Of a stretch of 7,754 nt of DNA, positions 1 to 6,244 are shown one piece after another (the first letter of the stretch is position 1; each line of letters begins with the position of its first letter). This DNA comes from Cellvibrionales bacterium. GTDB taxonomy: Bacteria > Pseudomonadota > Gammaproteobacteria > Pseudomonadales > UBA7434. A program made the position numbers and the translations under genes. The stretch covers positions 1 through 7,754 of the forward strand of contig JABIQF010000021.1 in NCBI GenBank assembly GCA_018668095.1. The letters run 5' to 3'. Below the pieces are notes generated by a model. That model saw nothing but the letters and a program-made list of their open reading frames with translations, ran no database searches and had not been told where the DNA came from.

Positions 1-1
1 A

Positions 2-1816
2 GCCTCACATCGTTTAATTAGCCCACTACTTATCGCTTTATTGCTGAGTGGTTGCTCAGTCATGTCTCAATTTGATAGATCCAACGCCGCACCAGCAACT
101 ACAGACAACGCATCTATTAATAGTATTGGTAACAACACTGGCACTGACCATCAAGCAACAGCACCCAATAAAGAAGCCGAAGCCGATGTAATAGCAGCGC
201 TTATCGACAGCCAAGAAGCACCGCCCACACGGCCTTTTTCAGAACAAACACTGTACAACTTACTTATTGCTGAGCTCGCCACCCACGAGCAAAATTTTCC
301 ACTGGCTATTGAAAAATACCTGCTTGAAGCGCAAAACACCCTCGATAGCGGCTTAGCTTCGCATGCAACGCGCTTATCACTTTATGGTCGAGATATTCAG
401 GCGGCTTTATCTTCTGCACAACTTTGGCTACAAATTGAACCCGACAGTGAAAAAGCAGCAGCTATTTACGCCGATTTACTGACTCAATCAGGCGAGGCAC
501 TGCATGCACTCGACGTATTAGAGGCGCAATATAGCTTTAACCGCACACCCAACTATGGCGTGCTTAGCCAAACCACATTGGCAGCCGGTGATCGCCAGCT
601 CACTGAGCTACTCACGAGACTCGCACCCTTAGTTGAGCAACACCCGGATCATACCGAACTTATTTTTACCTATGCTTTATTACTCCAGCAAAATGAACAA
701 CACAGTGAAGCACTCGCCACCTTAGATACCGTCAAAGATATTCAAGCAAATCCTTCACAGGCAGCACTATTAAGAGCGCAGCTGCTAGAAAACGTGTATG
801 ACGCTAAAACGGCAGCAAAAAGCCTGAGTAAAGCTATAAAAAAACAACCCAATGAACGATCGCTACGACTTTACCGTGCCAAACTGCTTACGCGTTTTGA
901 TTTAGAAGGTGCCGAAAAAGCCTTCGCTTATTTACTTGAAGACGCCCCCAACGATATTAATTTATTGTTTTCACATGCCGTGGTTGCGAATGAGAACAAA
1001 CACTATGAAGTTGCAAGACGCGGTTTTGAAAAGTTAATTTCTCATAACCAGCGTATCACCGTAAGCCACTATTACCTTGGGCAAATAGCCGAACAACAGG
1101 GTGAAGCCAATGCCGCCATTGCCCGCTATCGCCAGGTAAAAGCAGGCAAATATTTTATGCCCGCAACTCAACGGCTGATCAACCTACAAGCCAGACAAGG
1201 CCAACTGTTAGAGGCAAGACGTTATTTGGCCTCGTTACGTCTTGCTATTCCACTTCAAGCACCTAATTTTTGGGCCTTAGAAGCAGCCCTGCTTAAAAGT
1301 AATGACCTCACAGAAGATGCTAAAAAAATATTAGATTTAGCCATTGAGCGATTTCCCGAGCAACTATTATTGCGCCTTGAACGTGCATTAATGAGCGAGC
1401 AGCTTAATGATTTTGCTACCGCCGAAAGCGACTTACGTTTTATCTTATCGCGTGACCCCGATAACGTAACGGCTTTAAATGCACTGGGTTATTCACTAAG
1501 TAATCAGACTGGCCGCTATGAAGAAGCGTTAGTTTTCGTTGAAAAAGCCTTTGCTTTAAGACCAAATGACCCTGCCATTATCGATAGCCTTGGTTGGGCA
1601 CAATATCGCTTAGGTCAATTCGAAACAGCAATCAATTATTTAGAAATAGCCTTTGAACAATTTCCCGATGATGAAGTGGCGGCACATTTAATTGAAGCTT
1701 ACTGGGTGAGTGGCGAAAAAAGTAAAGCTCGTAATTTAATTAAACAATTTAAAAAGCAGTTAGACGACACGCCGCAAGTTGATGAAACCATTAACAGGCT
1801 CAGCATTCCATGGTAA
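2..1816 (+). CDS. TPR-repeat outer-membrane lipoprotein, candidate LbcA (5'-truncated by window)
   Basis: The reading frame is open from base 2, so the true start lies before the window. Translating from there gives a lipoprotein signal (hydrophobic LISPLLIALLLSGC) with lipobox L-S-G-C and the acylated Cys at 53-55; a TTG or ATG start at 41 or 62 would destroy it. Serine at +2 argues for outer-membrane sorting by Lol. After a low-complexity linker (to about 230) the protein is helical with many degenerate tetratricopeptide repeats. The clearest are at about 1460-1560, 1560-1660 and 1660-1760 (NALGYSL, DSLGWAQYRLGQFETAI, AAHLIEAYWVSGEKSKA). There are 604 residues in the window. In P. aeruginosa the TPR lipoprotein at this position next to lolB (PA4667) is LbcA, the partner that activates the periplasmic protease CtpA against peptidoglycan hydrolases. 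Assignment to LbcA is inferred from architecture and synteny; TPR proteins are hard to assign by sequence, so no symbol is given. Confidence 0.9.
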   Translation, partial: ASHRLISPLLIALLLSGCSVMSQFDRSNAAPATTDNASINSIGNNTGTDHQATAPNKEAEADVIAALIDSQEAPPTRPFSEQTLYNLLIAELATHEQNFPLAIEKYLLEAQNTLDSGLASHATRLSLYGRDIQAALSSAQLWLQIEPDSEKAAAIYADLLTQSGEALHALDVLEAQYSFNRTPNYGVLSQTTLAAGDRQLTELLTRLAPLVEQHPDHTELIFTYALLLQQNEQHSEALATLDTVKDIQANPSQAALLRAQLLENVYDAKTAAKSLSKAIKKQPNERSLRLYRAKLLTRFDLEGAEKAFAYLLEDAPNDINLLFSHAVVANENKHYEVARRGFEKLISHNQRITVSHYYLGQIAEQQGEANAAIARYRQVKAGKYFMPATQRLINLQARQGQLLEARRYLASLRLAIPLQAPNFWALEAALLKSNDLTEDAKKILDLAIERFPEQLLLRLERALMSEQLNDFATAESDLRFILSRDPDNVTALNALGYSLSNQTGRYEEALVFVEKAFALRPNDPAIIDSLGWAQYRLGQFETAINYLEIAFEQFPDDEVAAHLIEAYWVSGEKSKARNLIKQFKKQLDDTPQVDETINRLSIPW

Positions 1817-1818
1817 GG
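1814..1818 (+). promoter_or_regulatory. Ribosome binding site that selects the lolB start
   Basis: TAAGG overlaps the stop codon of the upstream TPR gene and lies 9 nt before the ATG at 1828. The in-frame ATGs at 1810 and 1858 have no comparable purine-rich site, so translation of lolB most likely starts at 1828, possibly by re-initiation after the upstream gene. Confidence 0.6.
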
Positions 1819-1827
1819 CTGCGCGAC

Positions 1828-1878
1828 ATGACTATTAACAGCATAACAACTAATAGCATGACTACTAAAAAAAATAGC
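1828..1878 (+). repeat. Imperfect 15-bp tandem repeat in lolB N-terminus
   Basis: Three consecutive units, ATGACTATTAACAGC (1828-1842), ATAACAACTAATAGC (1843-1857) and ATGACTACT followed by an A-run and AATAGC (1858-1878, 6 bases longer), encode MTINS, ITTNS and MTTKKNS. They precede the hydrophobic core of the signal peptide and give two in-frame ATGs 30 nt apart. Confidence 0.6.
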
Positions 1879-2544
1879 CTTATGGTTATTTTATTTTTAT
1901 GCAGCCTAATATCTGGCTGCGCAAATCTTAATAAAGATGCGCATACCAATAATCGTTTAGATAGCAGCCTAGACAATAGTGCAGCAAATGATGCAGCGGA
2001 ATTATTAAATAGGCATTGGCGAGTTAGCGGTAAGCTAGCGATTCGCAGCGTATTGCCCAGCTCAGAAAGCCCGTCAGCGCAAGCCTTACGATTTGAATGG
2101 CAACAACAAGCACAAGACTACAACGTCACGCTTTCTGGCCCACTGGGGCTTGGGCGCGTAACAGTAACGCAGCAGAATCAACGTATTTATTTATCTCATG
2201 GTAAATTAGCGCAAGACAAAAACGCGATAGAAGCCAGTGATATTAACGAGTTATTCGCCCAGCAAACCGGCTGGACATTGCCTATTTCCTATTTACGCTA
2301 TTGGGCGCTAGGGCTACCAGCGCCAGATCAAGCATTTACGCCTAATAAAAACAGCCAAGCTGAACTCGTTGGCTTTCAACAAGATGGCTGGAAAATCCAT
2401 TACCCCTCTATTACGCTTGCTGCACCCTATCCACTGCCCAGTAAGCTGATTGCTACTAATAAACACTTTAAATTGGTTATTGCGTTTAAACATTGGCAGT
2501 TTCCACTTATACAGCCAATTTCAAGCAAGGAAGATGCACAGTGA
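1828..2544 (+). CDS. lolB: Outer-membrane lipoprotein receptor LolB
   Basis: LolB accepts lipoproteins from the periplasmic chaperone LolA and inserts them into the inner leaflet of the outer membrane. From ATG 1828 the product is 238 residues: a basic segment (KK at 14-15), a hydrophobic stretch LMVILFLCSLISG and a lipobox ending in Cys31, with Ala at +2 (outer-membrane sorting). The mature part carries family features: W-R-V-S-G-K-L-A-I near its start, the SGPLGLGRVTV segment, GWTLPISYLRYWALGLPAP, and the C-terminal QDGWKIHYPS and FKLVIAFKHWQF stretches. The length is slightly above the E. coli protein (207). A start at 1858 would give a conventional 21-residue signal but lacks an SD; a start at 1810 would overlap the previous gene. 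The first 17 codons contain an imperfect tandem repeat. The gene sits 11 nt after the TPR lipoprotein gene and overlaps ispE by 4 nt, so it is operonic. Confidence 0.93.
   Translation: MTINSITTNSMTTKKNSLMVILFLCSLISGCANLNKDAHTNNRLDSSLDNSAANDAAELLNRHWRVSGKLAIRSVLPSSESPSAQALRFEWQQQAQDYNVTLSGPLGLGRVTVTQQNQRIYLSHGKLAQDKNAIEASDINELFAQQTGWTLPISYLRYWALGLPAPDQAFTPNKNSQAELVGFQQDGWKIHYPSITLAAPYPLPSKLIATNKHFKLVIAFKHWQFPLIQPISSKEDAQ
2527..2533 (+). promoter_or_regulatory. Ribosome binding site that selects the ispE GTG start
   Basis: AAGGAAG lies inside the 3' end of lolB, 7 nt before GTG 2541. It supports the GTG start over the in-frame ATG at 2493 (deep in lolB, no SD) and the ATG at 2559. Confidence 0.7.
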
Positions 2545-3452
2545 AAGACTCTGTAGTAATGACGCCTAAGCGCCTAACGCTTCCATCACCAGCAAAGCTC
2601 AACTTGTTTTTGCATATTACTGGCCGTCGAAACGATGGCTACCATGAGCTACAAACAGCCTTTCAACTGTTGGATTTCGGAGATACAGTCGAAATTCATA
2701 CGCGTAGCGATAATCACATTATCTTAGTTGAATCACTTGAAGGTGTTCCTGACGAAGATAATATTGTTGTTCGCGCGGCCAAATTGCTACAAAAGCGACA
2801 AACTGGCAAAAATACAGCATTAGGCGCAAATATTAAAATTAATAAGCAAATTCCAATGGGTGGTGGTCTTGGTGGCGGCAGTTCAAATGCTGCCAGCACC
2901 TTATTGGGCCTTAACTATTTATGGAATATGGGCTTATCGCATGATCAATTAGCCGAAATTGGGCTTAGTTTAGGTGCCGATGTCCCCGTTTTCATTTATG
3001 GCCAAAATAGCTTCGGTGAAGGTATTGGAGAGCGGCTACAACCGTTAGTTTTACCAAAGTACTGGTTTACTGTCATAAAACCACCCGTAAGTGTCCCAAC
3101 AGCTGAAATTTTCTCGCACTCGCAATTGACACGCGACACTGTAACCATCAGAATAGCCGCCGTTTTTAAGCACCTGCAAACACCTGATCTTGCCGAAGCA
3201 TTACGCAATGATTGTGAAGATATTGTTCGCAGAGAGTATCCAGAGATAAGTGAAGCACTAGATTGGCTAAACGGATTGGGTACAGCAAGATTGACCGGCA
3301 CAGGCGCCTGTATTTTTGCCCGTTTCGCGTCATTAGCTGAAGCAGAAGCTGTATTAGCAGCCATGCCAGCCAGTTACACAGGATTTATAGCACAGGGTAC
3401 GGATCGATCGACAGCGCACCAAGCGTTAGAAATGATCACAGAAAGACCGTAA
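2541..3452 (+). CDS. ispE: 4-diphosphocytidyl-2-C-methyl-D-erythritol kinase IspE
   Basis: This cytoplasmic GHMP-family kinase phosphorylates the 2-hydroxyl of CDP-methylerythritol with ATP, the fourth step of the MEP isoprenoid pathway. From GTG 2541 it has 303 residues (E. coli 283). The catalytic-site motif SPAKLNLFLHI carries Lys19. The glycine-rich ATP loop PMGGGLGGGSSNAAS follows mid-protein. GADVPVFIYG carries the catalytic Asp147. The C-terminal GHMP motif is LTGTGACIFARF. All key residues are intact. GTG 2541 is chosen because it overlaps the lolB stop as GTGA and has a good SD at 2527-2533; a start at 2493 would add 16 residues with no family counterpart. Translational coupling to lolB is likely. 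The tRNA-Gln gene begins 29 nt after the stop, and I see no terminator between them. Confidence 0.96.
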   Translation: MKDSVVMTPKRLTLPSPAKLNLFLHITGRRNDGYHELQTAFQLLDFGDTVEIHTRSDNHIILVESLEGVPDEDNIVVRAAKLLQKRQTGKNTALGANIKINKQIPMGGGLGGGSSNAASTLLGLNYLWNMGLSHDQLAEIGLSLGADVPVFIYGQNSFGEGIGERLQPLVLPKYWFTVIKPPVSVPTAEIFSHSQLTRDTVTIRIAAVFKHLQTPDLAEALRNDCEDIVRREYPEISEALDWLNGLGTARLTGTGACIFARFASLAEAEAVLAAMPASYTGFIAQGTDRSTAHQALEMITERP

Positions 3453-3481
3453 ACTGTTAAAGAGTTAAGATAAAAGTTTAT

Positions 3482-3556
3482 TGGGGCGTCGCCAAGCGGC
3501 AAGGCACGGGGTTTTGATCTCCGCATTCGAAGGTTCGAATCCTTCCGCCCCAGCCA
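3482..3556 (+). tRNA. tRNA-Gln (anticodon TTG)
   Basis: This is a complete 75-nt cloverleaf reading CAA (and CAG by wobble). The acceptor TGGGGCG pairs fully with CGCCCCA (3546-3552), followed by discriminator G and an encoded CCA (3554-3556). The anticodon stem 3507-3511/3519-3523 has one G-U pair and a TTTTGAT loop with TTG at 3514-3516. The T arm GAAGG/CCTTC encloses TTCGAAT. The weak U1-A72 pair and G73 are known GlnRS identity elements. The gene lies between ispE and prs, as in Pseudomonas. No promoter is recognisable in the 29 nt upstream, so it is probably cut out of the ispE transcript by RNase P and 3' processing. Confidence 0.97.
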
Positions 3557-3564
3557 TATTGAAA

Positions 3565-3594
3565 AAATAAGTGGAATTTAAATCTCACTTATTT
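3565..3594 (+). other. AT-rich hairpin between tRNA-Gln and prs
   Basis: AAATAAGTG (3565-3573) and CACTTATTT (3586-3594) form a perfect 9-bp stem around a 12-nt loop, starting 9 nt after the tRNA CCA. It has A-runs on its left and only TTT within the right arm plus AG after it, so it is at best a weak or bidirectional terminator. It may instead be a processing or mRNA-stabilising hairpin at the 5' end of prs mRNA once the tRNA is removed. The rest of the gap (3595-3653) shows no convincing promoter; TTTAAT at 3641-3646 resembles a -10 but has no -35. Confidence 0.45.
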
Positions 3595-3653
3595 AGTAAG
3601 AACATACACGAATAAAACCAGCCCAATAGCGCATTTCTTATTTAATCATTCCC

Positions 3654-3658
3654 GGGGA
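3654..3658 (+). promoter_or_regulatory. Ribosome binding site for the prs GTG start
   Basis: GGGGA lies 6 nt before GTG 3665. It supports the GTG as start over the internal ATG at 3680, which would cut into the first conserved strand (LMLFSGNA). Confidence 0.6.
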
Positions 3659-3664
3659 TCTCCA

Positions 3665-4609
3665 GTGTCTAAAAACCTGATGTTATTTAGTGGTAATGCC
3701 AATCCAGAATTAGCCGCGAAAGTGGCTGCTGAGCTGAGCTTAAAACTAGGCAATGCTGACGTTAAGAAATTTAGCGATGGCGAAATCAACGTCGAAATTC
3801 TAGAGAACGTACGCGGTAAGGACGTCTTTATTGTTCAATCTACCTGCGCACCTACAAATGACAATTTAATGGAACTGTTGGTATTGGTTGACGCCGTTAG
3901 ACGTGCATCGGCCGTTCGTATTACCGCCGTTGTCCCCTACTTTGGCTACGCACGACAAGATCGTCGCGTTCGCTCAGCACGTGTTCCAATTACTGCAAAA
4001 GTGGTTGCCGACATGATGGTTCGTGTAGGTGTTGACCGCGTATTAACTGTCGACTTACATGCAGAACAAATTCAGGGCTTTTTCGATTGCCCAGTAGATA
4101 ACGTTTATGGCTCACCTATCCTACTTAAAGACATTGAAAAGCAGCGCTACCCAGACCTAATGGTTGTATCACCGGATGTTGGTGGTGTAGTAAGAGCGCG
4201 CGCTATAGCAAAACAGTTAGACACCGAACTAGCCATTATCGATAAACGTCGCCCACAAGCGAACGTTGCTGAAGTTATGAATATTATCGGTGATGTATCG
4301 GGTAAAACCTGTTTACTGGTTGATGATATCGTCGATACAGCCGGCACACTTTGCACAGCGGCATCGGCATTAAAAGACCACGGCGCTGAAAAAGTTATCG
4401 CCTATTGCACACACCCTGTTTTATCGGGTCCAGCAATTGATCGCATTACTGAATCGAACCTAGATGAGTTAGTGGTAACCGATACTGTTCCATTGTCAGA
4501 AGCGGCTATCGCTAGCGGACGCATTCGTCAATTATCAATGGCCAGCATGCTTGCTGAATCTATTAGACGTGTGAGCAATGAAGAATCTATTAGTGCGATG
4601 TTTAGATAG
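3665..4609 (+). CDS. prs: Ribose-phosphate pyrophosphokinase (PRPP synthetase)
   Basis: Prs transfers pyrophosphate from ATP to ribose 5-phosphate, giving PRPP for purine, pyrimidine, NAD, His and Trp synthesis. It acts in the cytoplasm as a hexamer. The 314-residue product matches the family length (E. coli 315) and is the class I, phosphate-activated type. Visible motifs in order are the N-terminal strand [32 protein letters not shown], the ATP-contacting [31 protein letters not shown] (Asp130, His132), the catalytic loop IIDKRRP (Lys194, Arg195, Arg196), the PRPP signature [10 protein letters not shown] (Asp220-Thr228) and the C-terminal [10 protein letters not shown]. The GTG start is supported by the SD at 3654-3658 and by family length. 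It follows tRNA-Gln by 108 nt. No clear terminator with a U-tract follows it; CCGTTTTCGG at 4611-4620 forms only a 3-bp stem. Confidence 0.97.
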   Translation: MSKNLMLFSGNANPELAAKVAAELSLKLGNADVKKFSDGEINVEILENVRGKDVFIVQSTCAPTNDNLMELLVLVDAVRRASAVRITAVVPYFGYARQDRRVRSARVPITAKVVADMMVRVGVDRVLTVDLHAEQIQGFFDCPVDNVYGSPILLKDIEKQRYPDLMVVSPDVGGVVRARAIAKQLDTELAIIDKRRPQANVAEVMNIIGDVSGKTCLLVDDIVDTAGTLCTAASALKDHGAEKVIAYCTHPVLSGPAIDRITESNLDELVVTDTVPLSEAAIASGRIRQLSMASMLAESIRRVSNEESISAMFR

Positions 4610-4637
4610 TCCGTTTTCGGCCTACTCAATCTCGAAC

Positions 4638-4741
4638 TAATTATAACCGTCAGAACATTTTTTATATTATGTCTCTGACATTTAAAAACCCAACGAACTA
4701 TCCGGTCGCAGGAACTCGTTGATAACAGACTGAGGTAATTA
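4638..4741 (+). promoter_or_regulatory. Structured rplY mRNA leader (candidate autoregulatory element)
   Basis: Three helices can be drawn by eye. P1 pairs TAATT (4638-4642) and ACC (4646-4648) with AATTA (4737-4741) and GGT (4734-4736), covering part of the SD GAGGT. P2 (4649-4679) is a 10-bp stem GTCAGAACAT / ATGT-C-TCTGAC with one bulged C and a 10-nt AT-rich loop. P3 (4691-4721) has CAACGA / TCGTTG closing an internal loop and TCC/GGA around GGTCGCA. P2 begins directly at the end of P1, giving a three-way junction. Autogenous translational repression of rplY through its 5' UTR is known in E. coli; a homologous mechanism here is inference. P2 has no U-tract after it and is unlikely to terminate prs. 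A TATTAT at 4665-4670 could instead be a -10, but no good -35 precedes it. Confidence 0.35.
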
Positions 4742-4743
4742 TT

Positions 4744-5397
4744 ATGTCTGAAGCATTTGTATTAGAAGCACAAAGTCGAAATGACGCAGGGAAAGGTTCG
4801 AGCCGCCGCCTACGTCGTCTTGAAAATAAAGTTCCAGCCGTTGTTTATGGTGGCACTGCTGATCCTGTTAGCATTTCTTTAGAACACAATCCCTTTTGGC
4901 ATCAATTGCAAAATGAAGCGTTCTTCTCGCACATCGTTACTTTAAAAATTGATGGCGAAGCACAAGACGTTTTATTAAAAGATTTGCAACGTCATCCAGC
5001 TAAAGACATCATCATGCACGCTGACTTTTTGCGCGTAGATAAGAACCAAGCCATTGTCGTCCAAGTACCGCTTCACTTCATTAACGAAGAAAGCAGCACT
5101 GGCGTTAAAATGCAAGGCGGACGTGTGTCTCACCAAGCTAACGAAATCGAAATTCGCTGCTTACCAGGTCTATTACCTGAGTATATCGAAGTCGACATGG
5201 CCGAAGTTGAAGTTGGTCAAGTAGTACATTTATCAGATATCAAACTTCCTGAAGGCGTTGAAAGCGTTGCATTAAGTCATGGCGAAGAACATGATTTAGC
5301 GATTGCTAACATTGCCATTGCTAAAGGCGGCTCTGATGAAGAAGAAAGCGAAGCTGCACCTGAAGCTGAAGGTGATAGCGCAGAATCGAAAGACTAG
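4744..5397 (+). CDS. rplY: Large ribosomal subunit protein bL25, long (CTC/TL5) form
   Basis: bL25 binds loop E of 5S rRNA in the 50S subunit. The 217-residue product is the two-domain CTC form, not the roughly 94-residue enterobacterial form. The N-terminal L25 domain covers about residues 1-95 (AQSRNDAGKGSSRRLRR, KVPAVVYGG, LKDLQRHPAKDIIMHADFLRV). The C-terminal TL5-type beta domain covers about 100-190 (VPLHFINEESSTGVKMQGG, EIEIRCLPGLLPEYIEVDM, VVHLSDIKLPEGV). A highly acidic tail from about 194 (SDEEESEAAPEAEG) ends the protein; such tails are common in this subfamily. ATG 4744 has an SD (GAGG, 4732-4735) at 8 nt. It is probably a separate unit: a structured leader precedes it and a strong terminator follows. 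Confidence 0.97.
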   Translation: MSEAFVLEAQSRNDAGKGSSRRLRRLENKVPAVVYGGTADPVSISLEHNPFWHQLQNEAFFSHIVTLKIDGEAQDVLLKDLQRHPAKDIIMHADFLRVDKNQAIVVQVPLHFINEESSTGVKMQGGRVSHQANEIEIRCLPGLLPEYIEVDMAEVEVGQVVHLSDIKLPEGVESVALSHGEEHDLAIANIAIAKGGSDEEESEAAPEAEGDSAESKD

Positions 5398-5406
5398 ACT
5401 CTGTCA

Positions 5407-5452
5407 GATGAAATCATCAGCCACTATGCTGATGATTTCATCATTTCTTTTT
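5407..5452 (+). terminator. Rho-independent terminator after rplY
   Basis: A perfect 15-bp inverted repeat, 5407-5421 (GATGAAATCATCAGC) against 5428-5442, encloses a 6-nt loop CACTAT and is followed by a T-rich tract TTTCTTTTT (5444-5452). It begins 9 nt after the rplY stop. It should end most transcripts from rplY, implying that pth/ychF has its own promoter in 5453-5529, although I could not identify one. Confidence 0.92.
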
Positions 5453-5461
5453 AGTACCGTT

Positions 5462-5481
5462 TAAGCACCACCTAAGCACCA
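5462..5481 (+). repeat. 9-bp direct repeat, 11-bp period, upstream of pth
   Basis: TAAGCACCA occurs at 5462-5470 and again at 5473-5481. The 11-bp period puts both copies on about the same face of the helix. It lies between the rplY terminator and pth, where a promoter is expected. Function unknown; it may be chance. Confidence 0.5.
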
Positions 5482-5527
5482 TGTTTTTATTCTACTAATT
5501 CAACCCGACGCAGAGCCAATTTGGTTT

Positions 5528-5530
5528 GAG
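5528..5530 (+). promoter_or_regulatory. Ribosome binding site that selects the pth start
   Basis: TTTGAG ends at 5530, 8 nt before ATG 5539. The alternative GTG at 5530 overlaps this site and has only AGAG at 5512-5515, 14 nt away, so ATG 5539 is preferred. Confidence 0.5.
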
Positions 5531-5538
5531 TGCATCGC

Positions 5539-6150
5539 ATGAATGATATTACGCCAGTACGCTTAATTGTTGGGCTCGGCAATCCAGGTAACGAATACTC
5601 CCAGACACGTCACAACGCTGGCTTTTGGCTAGTAGACGAAGTGCTGCGTCGATTTTCTGCTGGCGCCACACTCACCGAAGAAACTAAGTTTCATGGTCAC
5701 ACCGGTCAAATTTTAATTGGCAGCCAAATGTGTCGGCTACTTCTGCCAAATACCTTTATGAATCGCAGTGGTTTATCGGTTGCCTCATTAGCGAATTTTT
5801 ATAAAATTGAACCCGAAGCCATATTAGTAGCGCATGACGAACTTGATATTGCCCCCGGCACGGTAAGATTAAAAGTGGGTGGCGGTCATGGTGGACATAA
5901 TGGCTTGCGCGACATTATTAGTAGTCTAGGTAATCAAAAACAATTTGGTCGCTTGCGTATTGGTATTGGCCACCCAGGCAATGCCAAACAAGTCAGTAAT
6001 TTTGTATTAAAAAAAGCACCTGCCACCGAACATCAGTGGATAGAAGATAGCGTTAGAGAAGCGGCCTCAAATATGGAAGCCATTGTTAAAGGTGACTGGC
6101 AAAAAGTCATGAACCAAATGCACAGCTTTAATGCCGCAGACCAAACATAA
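5539..6150 (+). CDS. pth: Peptidyl-tRNA hydrolase
   Basis: Pth cleaves the ester bond of peptidyl-tRNAs that drop off the ribosome, recycling tRNA. It is a cytoplasmic monomer and essential in many bacteria. From ATG 5539 it has 203 residues (E. coli 194). The conserved features are all present: VGLGNPG (Asn15), TRHNAGFW with catalytic His25, PNTFMNRSG, AHDELD with Asp100, GGGHGGHNGLRDI, and FGRLRIGIGHPG with the following NFVLKKAP. The GTG at 5530 would add three residues (MHR). ychF follows after 94 nt with no terminator; a pth-ychF transcript is the common gammaproteobacterial arrangement. The two differ in job, but both concern translation. Confidence 0.96.
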   Translation: MNDITPVRLIVGLGNPGNEYSQTRHNAGFWLVDEVLRRFSAGATLTEETKFHGHTGQILIGSQMCRLLLPNTFMNRSGLSVASLANFYKIEPEAILVAHDELDIAPGTVRLKVGGGHGGHNGLRDIISSLGNQKQFGRLRIGIGHPGNAKQVSNFVLKKAPATEHQWIEDSVREAASNMEAIVKGDWQKVMNQMHSFNAADQT

Positions 6151-6206
6151 CAGCCTATTAGACCTCACTGTTAAATAAACGCAGCAGTCTCTTAGACATA
6201 ACAGCC
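6145..6206 (+). repeat. 11-bp direct repeat flanking the pth-ychF gap
   Basis: ACATAACAGCC occurs at 6145-6155 (including the pth stop TAA) and at 6196-6206, start to start 51 bp. TTAGAC also recurs at 6158-6163 and 6192-6197. This may be the trace of a small duplication; no hairpin or promoter is clear in the gap. Confidence 0.45.
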
Positions 6207-6244
6207 CAAAGGGTTAACAACACAATTTTAGCGAGTTACAACAT

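Noticed and set aside
2493..2540. Upstream ATG 2493 as ispE start
   Set aside because: It would overlap lolB by 52 nt, lacks an SD and adds residues without family counterpart; GTG 2541 has a good SD and a 4-nt overlap.
2996..3364. Minus-strand open frame of 122 codons opposite ispE
   Set aside because: It lies wholly within the well-supported ispE, has low-complexity Ala/Ser-rich composition expected of an antisense shadow, and no SD or family motif.
3641..3646. TTTAAT as -10 of a prs promoter
   Set aside because: No -35 at 16-18 bp, and it would leave almost no leader before the SD.
4611..4620. CCGTTTTCGG after prs as a terminator
   Set aside because: Only 3 bp of stem with no U-tract after it.
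4641..4670. Promoter for rplY (TTATAA / TATTAT)
   Set aside because: The -10 is 5/6 but the -35 matches only about half of consensus, and the -10 lies inside the bulged hairpin; not strong enough to list.
4675..4703. CTGACA as -35 of an alternative rplY promoter
   Set aside because: The -35 is good, but at 15-17 bp spacing there is no acceptable -10 (AACTAT, ACTATC, CTATCC).
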